This document shows positions 56,440 through 64,000 of a stretch of 64,000 nucleotides of DNA, one piece after another (position 1 is the stretch's first letter; each line of letters starts with the position of its first letter). Location: positions 1,158,028 to 1,222,027 of the forward strand of contig NC_031000.1 of assembly GCF_000149955.1 (NCBI RefSeq). Direction: 5' to 3'. Below the pieces are notes generated by a model. The model had not been told where the DNA came from. It saw nothing but the letters and a program-made list of their open reading frames with translations, and did no database searches. The stretch is from Fusarium oxysporum f. sp. lycopersici 4287. Lineage: Eukaryota > Ascomycota > Sordariomycetes > Hypocreales > Nectriaceae. The position numbers and the translations under genes were made by a program.

Positions 56440-57037
56440 GCAAAGTCTTGCGAAGGGTAGGTTTATGAGTGTTGGACATGGAGAGAAGCACAGAGAGAGG
56501 CACGGGGTAGATTCTTGTATCTAGTTTAGAGAACACCAATCTTTCTTCATTTTCCCCAAATCTTCTCCGTGAAAGTGCTGGAATCAGCCGCAGGGCTAAA
56601 TTTAAGCTCCCCTTGCCGGTGACACTGGTCGACTAAGTTCTCTCATACTTTGTTTTCGCTAGTCCAATTGGTCAGCACCCGCCACCCGGAGAGACGGACG
56701 TAGGTAAATCCTTGCGACGCACCCATCACAACACTTGGGGTAGGATCAGCATGCAACCATCATGTGAGAAGAGTGCCACCCTAATACCGTAGCTTCGTCT
56801 AACCCCATGGGGAAGGTGCAGCCTAACCCTGTAGATGGTCACTAAAACCTGGTCCTGTCCCAAGAGTAGACGAACCACATGTTGACACTGATTTAGCGGC
56901 TCATCAAAGGCGTGGTAATAAAAGGCTCATTGATTTGTATAATAAACCCCGTCTCCACCCTGACCCATCTCCTCGCTACCTGCTGCTTGGTCACCTCCTC
57001 TGCCTCATACTGTAATGACTCGACCCATTTACACACA
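56440..57037. other. Intergenic
   Basis: 3' flank of the GH32 gene and promoter of the membrane-protein gene. No further feature recognised. Confidence 0.5.
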
Positions 57038-58093
57038 ATGTCTGAGCATGGCGCAAGGCCCTCAAGTCCAGCCAAGGTTGCCCTTGAGGCATGGTCGCAG
57101 GGCTGTATGATCGGGGCCTTGATTATTATGATTGGCATTACCTTTGTCAATATGCGCCGTGGTGTTCTCCTGCACAAACTCATTCTGATTGAGGTTAGCA
57201 TTTTCGTCTTTTGATGTTTCATGGTCATGTCACTAATTGAACAAGCTTCTCTTGGCCATGCCCAACGGCTTCTTTACCTTTTTCGATCCGCCAACGTGGG
57301 GATGGTACCTTTCCTCAACAGCTATCTTCCTCGTCATCTCATGGAATCTACACAACGTCATCGCTTGGCTCAAGAACAAACCATTTCTTTCCAAACGATA
57401 TAACACCATATATATTAGTACTATTATCTTAGTCCAGCCCTACTGGGTTCTGGAGATCTATGCCAACTTCACCTATTTTAACCCCCCTTATTCTCGTCTA
57501 TTTGTCTCAACTCGACCTCTTGAGGCTGTCTGTCGGTAAGCATCCCAGAAATCCCTGCAGACGCACAACTTACTTACACTTCTATCAGTGACCCGTGGTG
57601 GATATTCACCGCCCTCAACCTGTTCTGGAACATCAAATACCGGTACGAGTTCAAACCTCTCGAAATCGTCCGCGTATCTCCTCGATTCGGTCTCTTGCTT
57701 CTGAGCATGACCCTTAGTATTATCTTTATCACTGTGGATCTCTTTTCTGTTACGCCTGTGATTCCCATCGGCTACATCAACCCGTTTTGGAAATTCGCCT
57801 TCATATTTAAATGCTTTACCGATACCATCGTTCTCGACGACTTCAAAACTGCATTGGATAAGCTGAGTCGGTATAAGATGGAGCAGAACTATCCATTGCC
57901 ATTCAGCAGACCGAGAAGTCACATAGAAGCACAGCCCCCAGGGTCAAGCCTTGTCCACTTTGACGTTATTTGCCCGGTCGAAAGCTCGAGGTTAGTGACA
58001 GTGGAACATCTGGAGAAGGCAGACAACAGTCCGGTCTCTTGCCCACCAAGGGCAGTTAGAGCCTCAGATACAGGGCTTGTAGATAGAGTGTAG
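57038..58093 (+). CDS. Conserved fungal multi-pass membrane protein, function unknown
   Basis: Three exons (57038-57193, 57246-57535, 57589-58093) with introns of 52 and 53 bp give 316 residues. The start (MSEHGARPSSPAKVALEAWS) is the first ATG of the frame. About six or seven hydrophobic segments are visible, among them CMIGALIIMIGITFV, YLSSTAIFLVISW, IYISTIILVQPYW, PWWIFTALNLFW, FGLLLLSMTLSIIFITVD and FWKFAFIFKCF. Charged conserved-looking segments are RYEFKPLEIVRVSPRFG and TIVLDDFKTALDKL. The type is common in filamentous fungi, but I know no assigned function. It has no transporter motif of the MFS kind. Lying between two GH32 genes, it may be co-expressed with them. Confidence 0.8.
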
Positions 58094-58654
58094 CAAATTA
58101 TGTAGTAAGAAGACTTTGAATTTAAGCATCTTGTGATTTTCACCATTTCCTCATGTCATTTTATGAGTACATATCACCACATCGTAAGTCTACGGAAGTT
58201 TTTGAAGAACAACGCGGCGATTTTCAACTGGCGACAAACGCATTTATCTACGATATTAAGATAATATCACATCTTCATCGCAAAGTTAGGTGACCCTGGA
58301 TGCCTGCTCCATTATTCTACAGAAAGTGACTGTTATCCTGGAGCATTTATAACGAAAGCGAGTGGAGATCACTCGCGGCAGATTAAACGAGAGCATTGAC
58401 TGTCATGACGTAGTCTTATTCCTTTACTCGACTGCTAATGGCGGTAACGACTGAACAGAAATAAACGGGCTAGGATTGATAAGGAAGGACGGCGCGACAT
58501 GACACGCGAGCCACTCCACTGATCACCGCCCACTCCGACCAGAAAAAGTATGAAACCCGAAAGAGCGATCAAAGAAAGAAAGGAGAGAGAGAAAAGAAGG
58601 AAATAAAAAGGACAGCATAGCTCAAGTAACATAATCGTCATCCAACTTCAAGAA
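58094..58654. other. Convergent intergenic region
   Basis: 3' sides of the membrane-protein and GH32 genes. A CT/GA-rich tract lies at 58555-58610. No gene seen. Confidence 0.5.
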
Positions 58655-60223
58655 TCAAGCAAGGGAGCGAACCTCTGCTGACTTCACCACCACATTTCCT
58701 CCACTTGCAAAGAGAGCCACACCATCCGAGCTTTCACTGGGGAAAATGAGGTCGGAGATAACGACCTCACCCAAGCCACCAAAGACTTCAACCGAGCACG
58801 TGTCTACCAATACACGCACATGGACAGTACCGTCAGAATCAGCCGAGAAGGTAGCTGTATGAGTACCACCTGCATTCGGGTTGAAAGAGGTATTTCCACT
58901 CTGGTTGCGATTGACACTGAGAGCCGACTTGGACTGATCGTAGTTGATAAGAGTCTGCTGCGAGCCTCCCTTTCTGACTGCCAGAGATAGAACAGACCCG
59001 GCGGAGGGAATAAAAGAGAGTTGAATGTCCAAAGCCGTTCCACGAGTGTCTGACAGGAGCGTGGAACCAGGCTCAAGTGTTTTGTTGGTCAACTTGACGA
59101 GCGAAGTACTGGCTGAGTCAATCTCTTTCACGGGCTTCTGGACAAAGCGCAGCTTGTTGTTGATATTCTGTAGCTCCAGGGTACGCGGGAACGACAGCAT
59201 CCCCTTCCAAGTGTTGGTTGGTGGGTCAACTCCATAGCTGTTCATGACCGAGGCAAGGATCTTGCGCCCATCCGAAGAAGGCACGTTCTCCCAACTATAA
59301 GCGCCGTCCCAATCACGCCCAAAGTCGAGCCACATGTTGGTTGAGTCAACTGCATCAGCGGAAAATGTGGTGCCGTCGAATGATCCAGTGACTGCAAAAA
59401 CTCCGTTGCCACCGGCTGGAGAACCCTCGGCTGGAGTGACCAACAGGACCCATTTGGTGTCGGAAGTGTCCTTGACGGTAAGTTCAAAGAAGTCGGGCAC
59501 CTCCCAACCTTTGACGCCACTTGGAAGCCCAGGGACGTCGCCCGCCTTCAGGTCTTTCTTCCATGTCCAGGCCTTTGCATCAGGAGACGTCCAAAATGAC
59601 AGCTTGTTTTGTCCTCCGTGGGAAAGGACCATGACCCAGGTTTTCGAGCCCTTGTGGAAGAACACTTTCGGGTCACGTATCTCCAACCCTCCTGTGGTAT
59701 CGTGCGGTTTCTCTTGCTCTTGCGAGATAATGGGGTTCCCACTGTACTTGGTCCAGGTCTCTCCTTGATCCAAGCTGTACGCAAGCCGCTGGTCTTGCAC
59801 ACCACTGCTGGGGAAGTATCCAGTATAGAACGCGAGATACGGTGGGTTACTAGAGGTTCCCAGCCCAGACGTGTTGGCTTCATCCAAGAAGGAGGTGCCA
59901 GTGAAAGCCTGTATACCATTGGCGCTTGAGATGGCAACAGGAAGATGAGTCCAGTCGACCAAGTTTGTGCTGGTGGCGTGACCCCAGCTCAAGTCGCCCC
60001 AAAAGTTACCATTGGGATTGTGCTGGAAGAAGAGGTGCCACTTGGATCCAATCTTGATCAGACCATTAGGCTCGTTCATCCAGTTTTTGTCTGGGACGAA
60101 GTGATAGAGAGGGCGGAAGTCATCAGCTTGAGCAAGACAGGCCAGAATGAAAACAAAGGCCAGCTTGAAGAGCTTTGCTCCAGGGGTTGGGGAAAAGGCC
60201 CCGAGACGATGCTCGTAAGCCAT
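58655..60223 (-). CDS. Secreted GH32 fructosidase (inulinase/levanase type)
   Basis: 522 residues, no intron, from the ATG at 60223. A signal peptide follows a short polar N-terminus ([16 protein letters not shown], to about residue 33). GH32 catalytic domain: [13 protein letters not shown] (residues 47-59), [36 protein letters not shown] (RDP at 183-185) and [10 protein letters not shown] with the likely acid/base Glu241. C-terminal sandwich ends with [15 protein letters not shown]. Two departures from the usual family pattern are visible. Position 51 is Glu where most members have the Asp nucleophile (WMNDPNG), and the Cys of the ECP box is Val. The enzyme may belong to a subgroup with this signature or have altered activity. 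TATATAAA (minus, 60309-60316) lies about 90 bp upstream of the ATG. Confidence 0.92.
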   Translation of the reverse strand: MAYEHRLGAFSPTPGAKLFKLAFVFILACLAQADDFRPLYHFVPDKNWMNEPNGLIKIGSKWHLFFQHNPNGNFWGDLSWGHATSTNLVDWTHLPVAISSANGIQAFTGTSFLDEANTSGLGTSSNPPYLAFYTGYFPSSGVQDQRLAYSLDQGETWTKYSGNPIISQEQEKPHDTTGGLEIRDPKVFFHKGSKTWVMVLSHGGQNKLSFWTSPDAKAWTWKKDLKAGDVPGLPSGVKGWEVPDFFELTVKDTSDTKWVLLVTPAEGSPAGGNGVFAVTGSFDGTTFSADAVDSTNMWLDFGRDWDGAYSWENVPSSDGRKILASVMNSYGVDPPTNTWKGMLSFPRTLELQNINNKLRFVQKPVKEIDSASTSLVKLTNKTLEPGSTLLSDTRGTALDIQLSFIPSAGSVLSLAVRKGGSQQTLINYDQSKSALSVNRNQSGNTSFNPNAGGTHTATFSADSDGTVHVRVLVDTCSVEVFGGLGEVVISDLIFPSESSDGVALFASGGNVVVKSAEVRSLA

Positions 60224-61317
60224 GATTTGGTGGTAGGTAAGAATGAAGAAGACTGAATGAGGATGAAATGTTGCTACTGTTCAAACATTGAAGCAGCCGC
60301 TTTTGAGGTTTATATACCAAGCTGGCACGCTGTGGGTATTGGAGTATCCATACTTATTGCATGATAAACCACTTCTATTCTCACTCAAACAAGTCCCGGT
60401 TGCCCGACTAATGTGAAGACCCTAGCCACCAGCCCACCTCAGTCTCTGTTGTACAACTCGGGTAGTGCCATGAGCCCGACGATCCTGCATGTCCCGCGGA
60501 ATTACATACAAAAACGGGAAGGAAGATGAGGGTATGCGGGGAAGTGTCTGGAGTGCATAACCTGTTGGTCAACTGGAAATAATGTTACGTCGCCATGTTA
60601 TTCTCATGTTGGTTCGCTTACTAGAATGTGAGGAGATGAAATTAGAGCCCAAATGTAGGAAGGATCTGCGAAAAAGCTTCTAGAAACTGCGCGATTTAAT
60701 GTCAACCCTCCGAGAATACTGCACCCTTAGCTTTGCAGGGACGCCCACGATCGACCTACTCTATATAGTAAAGGGGTCCTCAACGCGGAGTATTTCCAGA
60801 GCTCCGGGTGGCTCATGTACCGGTAGCAAGTGAAGAACCTTATGACTTTTGGAAGCATTTGCGGTACACACTTTTTGATACAAATCCTGATCAATGTTTC
60901 ATGCACCATCCGATTACATTGTCATGCGCCAACGACCCTGTCACATCGACTGGCTGTGGAAAAACCACGCAAGGTTTGGGGATGAATTGCCCTGACTAGC
61001 TGTTTCTGTTGTCGGAGCGACATACCATCCGGGCCCTGAAACGAAACAATCCCTGTAAGTATGACCGAAGGTGTGGCTAATATGGCCTTCTCATGGCATA
61101 AACACCTTTGTTACGGATGGAACATAGAGCTCCAGCCTGAGTTCGGTGGGTTTGCATTATCTTAGACACTTAGTTATGCAAGTTACTACTAGTTATAGAT
61201 ACTTACTTCACATTGTATATAATAGACTAATAGCTAAGGGGCAAGATAGAGTATACTATCTACAACCCCTCTTTCGGCATAACCCCTCTTTCAGCAAGTA
61301 AAATAAAAAAGCCACTA
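60224..61317. other. Intergenic, upstream of GH32
   Basis: Promoter region with TATA-like sequence at 60309-60316 and paired CreA-like motifs at 60536-60553. From about 61180 it is AT-rich. No gene recognised. Confidence 0.5.
60536..60553 (+). promoter_or_regulatory. Pair of CreA-like motifs
   Basis: GCGGGG (60536-60541) and CTGGAG (60548-60553) both match SYGGRG, the site of the carbon-catabolite repressor CreA. They are in tandem and about 315 bp upstream of the GH32 ATG. Single matches are common by chance. Close pairs are the form known to be functional. Confidence 0.35.
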
Positions 61318-61359
61318 ACGTACATGATAAGCGAGTGGACCAGACAAGCGAGTGGACCA
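61318..61359 (+). repeat. Left TIR of the 61318 element
   Basis: 42 bp; two 17 bp units at element positions 9-25 and 26-42. Confidence 0.93.
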
Positions 61360-61423
61360 AATATCTGAACCTTCTAAATAAATATTACGATAGAAATACA
61401 ACAGACAATCTATTTCATTAAAT

Positions 61424-63080
61424 TTAATTACCATACTCATTACCAGAGGCCTCAATACCCTCCTGACAGGTCCTTGCATTATGCCCGGTCTTGCCGCAAG
61501 TTCCACAGCGCCGAACCCTCGGTCGCGCCGAACTTCCTTGACCACCACTTCTCGATGATTCGGCCAATACTTGCATATCTACATCCATCTGATCAATTAG
61601 ATCCTGACCTTCCTGTATAGTCATACTCCCTCTATTCTGCAGGCGGGTCCTTTTTGCCCTACGCCGCCGGCTAAGTATCTCATTTGCCTCTCGAAGATCA
61701 TGTATCTCAGCTCGTAATAAGGTATTCTCATGTATTATTGCTGTTGTTCCCTTTGCAAGAGACTTTAAAGCTCCTAGAATTGACTCTGGGGAGCTGCTTT
61801 TATGACTTCTAATTCGTCTCTGAAGATATTCAGACTGAGATCTAGCCTCAAGCATAGTCTGTGGGGTCTTAGGTACCCAAGGGGTTGAGGGGTTAGTAAC
61901 CTCCTTGGCAGGCGTTGGAGTCCGTAGCTGCACATCAAGCTTGGAGATCACATATTCCGGGTCAAAAGGAACTAGTCCAGCTCCTCTAAAACCTCCCTTG
62001 ATATTTTCCTTAGTTATAGCAGCTTGAAAAGCGTTGTAAAAGGCTGGAAAGAATTCGGTTTTGGAAATATAGGTGATAGACCTTCTGATTAGACGGTCTA
62101 TTTCTCGACCATATGCCTTTTTTAGCGGCCCAAAGCACCCGACATCAAGGGGCTGAAGCAGGTGGGAAGAATGAGGTGGCATACAGAGTGTGATGATACT
62201 GTTCTCCTCACAATATATCTCAAAGTCGGTCGAATGGTGGCTTTCGTGGCTATCAAGGATTAGAAGACGATAGCCACCAACTGATCGGTTAGTTGTACAT
62301 CGATCAAAGTGCTTTAGCCACTTAAGACCCGTCTTATTATCCGTCCAGCCATTTTGGGTCGTGGCAATGGCCCAAGTGGCCGGGAGGTTGCTTTTCTTGG
62401 TACCAATTGGCAAGGTGATATTGGCCTGCAACCACGATAAATGGATCGATTGCCTGGCCTTCTGCATTAATCGCTTGGATCGCTGTAACCTATTCCCGAT
62501 TTCCAGGCTGTATTGATTTTGGTCTTCCTCGCCTCTCTGAGCCAGTGACAACTATACCGCTTGAAATCACGCCCATTATAAAGCCAGTCTTTTCAAAGTT
62601 CTAGATATCATCCAATTGGATGCCATACTTTGCAATTACGTTCTGTATAAGCCTGAACTAATTGCGAATAACAGTCAGATCCTTACATTTGGCCGTCTGG
62701 TAGTCATATCTCCGATGAAAACATGTCTTAAGCTCTTTATATCGCTTGACAAAGTTAGAGGCCCAGCGCTTGCCGACAGGTGATGCGTCGCGATTGGCAA
62801 GTAATCGGTTAGCCATTTCTTTAATACTACGTAGTCGCGGGGGAAATCCTTGCGAATCTACGTTAAGGATAAATCAAATAATAGCTTGTTCCTCTAGATC
62901 AGATAGTTTCCGTGACTTAGGTGTAGTGTTATATTGAGAAGAAATGCCATGGGTTCGGCGCCAGAGTGAACCATAGGAGGCCTGGTATATCTCAGCTGCG
63001 CGATAGAGACCCAATTCTGGGTTGTTTTGATAGGCCTGAAGCGCAAGAATGATATTTGCCTCTTTATTTGATTGAGACAT
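61424..63080 (-). pseudogene. pogo/Fot-type transposase with zinc knuckle, degraded
   Basis: Begins at 63080 (MSQSNKEANIILALQAYQNN) with a psq-type HTH and runs parallel to the transposase at 43571. Stops follow EEQAII, VIRN, LDDI and GNRE. The first catalytic motif has decayed from NFDETGF to NFEKTGF, so the first catalytic Asp is lost. A frameshift lies near 62400. The remainder is open: YRLLILDSHESHH (Asp kept, but Gly changed to Ser), HLLQPLDVGCFGPLKKAYG, coiled coil, and the terminal zinc knuckle CGTCGKTGHNARTC. Most stops fit TGG to TAG. Inactive. Confidence 0.9.
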
Positions 63081-63136
63081 GATTGATGGTTGAGGATCAA
63101 TTGATTAAATAGAAATGTTATAGGGTGAGGGATTTT

Positions 63137-63178
63137 TGGTCCACTCACTTGTCTGGTCCACTCGCTTATTATGTACGT
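63137..63178 (-). repeat. Right TIR of the 61318 element
   Basis: Inverted copy of 61318-61359, followed by TA. Confidence 0.93.
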
Positions 63179-63273
63179 TACAAGGAAAATAGTTAAAAAT
63201 ATTTTAAAAATATATTATAGTAATATTAACTATACTATTATTAAAAATATTTTTGTTAGATTTTTGACTATTT

Positions 63274-64000
63274 ATGTTATGTTATGTTATGTTATGTTAT
63301 GTATATTTTTCGTCCGGGGGGCCGTCGGCCCTAAAAGTCTCCTAATGAAGCACAGGACGTGCTAAGCTAGAGAAATCGGAATCTATCTACACACTAATTA
63401 CAGAAATACTATTGGCTATAAAGGATTAGTCATTTGCAACGCGAAATTAGTCTCCCCCATGGCATCCAATTTCTGCAAACGCATCAGTAAACCGCACTCC
63501 ATCCAGCATATCATCGGCATAAATGGCGCGTCCTATCAAGCCTGTTACCCATCAGCGGGATGACAAGGCGTAGCTGACATATTGCAGCCGCTTTTGGAGC
63601 CTGAAGGCAGGGAGGCTGAGATCAGCCTGTGTATATGGCAGTCTGAGGCTGCCTTGAAGTAGTCCCGGCCAGACGAGGGGCGCTGCAACGCCCTTCATCT
63701 GGCCGTGAGCATATATAAGAGAAAGAAAGGAAGGTAATAACAGAAATACGTGGAAGATAAAGAAGGAATGAGAGTTGCGAGTGCTTCTCTTGTTATCGTC
63801 GCCTAATAGCGAGGGCAAATCTTGCCAAAGAACTCACTGTCCTTGTATAGGTCGATAAACTTGGTGAAGTCTTTTCCTACTGCTAGATTGACTACTGCAT
63901 TCGGCGAGGGTGCTAGCCTCAACCGATGGCGCGGCGGTACCTTTCTGCAGTAGAAGATGTGATCCGGTGCTTTGCGTCGGCCGCATGAATAGACTAGGCG
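63274..64000 (-). mobile_element. Tad-type LINE, second copy (3' end; continues past the window)
   Basis: Homologous to 26636-27350: same 3' UTR, but a pentanucleotide tail (TATGT repeats at 63274-63301) in place of the tetranucleotide. Many differences from the first copy are transitions (for example CCCCTACTGGGGC against TCCTAATGAAGC). The ORF2 C-terminus is still in frame. Confidence 0.9.
63803..64000 (-). CDS. LINE ORF2 C-terminus, partial
   Basis: The last 65 codons of ORF2 are open, ending KICPRY before a TAG, with the same Cys/His motif (CGRRKAPDHIFYC, whose first Cys context reads VYSCG instead of VCSCN). The rest lies beyond the window, so intactness is unknown. Confidence 0.8.
   Translation of the reverse strand, partial: RLVYSCGRRKAPDHIFYCRKVPPRHRLRLAPSPNAVVNLAVGKDFTKFIDLYKDSEFFGKICPRY

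Larger units (their letters stand above)
61318..63178 (-). mobile_element. pogo/Fot-type transposon, 1861 bp, sister of the 41809 element
   Basis: TA at 61316-61317 and 63179-63180. The 42 bp inverted repeats (61318-61359 and 63137-63178) begin ACGTACATGATAAGC. They hold two 17 bp units, GATAAGCGAGTGGACCA and GACAAGCGAGTGGACCA, back to back. The two repeats differ at two transition sites. Confidence 0.95.

Noticed and set aside
35892..60223. Secondary-metabolite cluster
   Set aside because: No polyketide synthase, peptide synthetase or terpene synthase core gene. The content is sugar hydrolysis and transport.
1..64000. tRNA, rRNA or CRISPR arrays
   Set aside because: No cloverleaf with a GTTCGAATC-type arm, no rRNA-like stretch and no spaced repeat array was noticed. 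A covariance-model search would be the decisive test.

Overview
The window looks like a transposon-rich stretch of a filamentous ascomycete genome (Pezizomycotina, most likely Sordariomycetes or a relative). The evidence is short spliceosomal introns (about 45-145 bp), a FREQUENCY-type clock protein (absent from Aspergillus and its relatives), a HET-domain gene, Tad-type LINEs, pogo/Fot-type transposons, and premature stops in transposon genes that are nearly all C:G to T:A changes, as left by repeat-induced point mutation (RIP). The species cannot be named from the sequence. One run of N (5617-6084) marks an assembly gap.

Layout. 1-2826: 3' part of a Ty1/copia element and its LTR. 3920-4963: bZIP regulator gene (minus strand) with an apparent one-base frameshift in the basic region. 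6.3-8.9 kb: decayed pogo-type transposon. 8.9-13.7 kb: gene-poor, with a chromodomain relic and a T28A24 homopolymer palindrome. 13682-19361: copia-type element with both LTRs, primer site and polypurine tract, but a frameshifted pol. 19.4-21.3 kb: piggyBac-type transposase pseudogene. 22174-24746: frq-like clock gene. 26.6-32.6 kb: Tad-type LINE with both ORFs intact. 33233-35307: three-exon HET-domain gene.

35.9-60.2 kb holds sugar-related genes interleaved with DNA transposons. They are a MAL-type oligosaccharide transporter, a GH32 gene cut by a pogo-type insertion, a fungal transcription-factor pseudogene, a secreted GMC oxidoreductase, a hexose transporter, a modular secreted GH32, a multi-pass membrane protein and a second intact GH32. 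Secreted GH32 enzymes release fructose and glucose from sucrose, inulin or levan, and the two transporters could import oligosaccharides and hexoses. Without the transposons this reads as a compact sucrose/fructan-utilisation cluster that has lost one enzyme and perhaps its regulator.

Four pogo-type elements (38912-41137, 41809-43669, 48146-about 50268, 61318-63178) and one MITE (41148-41775) carry, just inside their termini, a pair of motif copies spaced exactly 17 bp apart. The motif differs between families but the spacing is constant. Only the left end of 48146 shows it. The window ends inside a second, mutated copy of the LINE.
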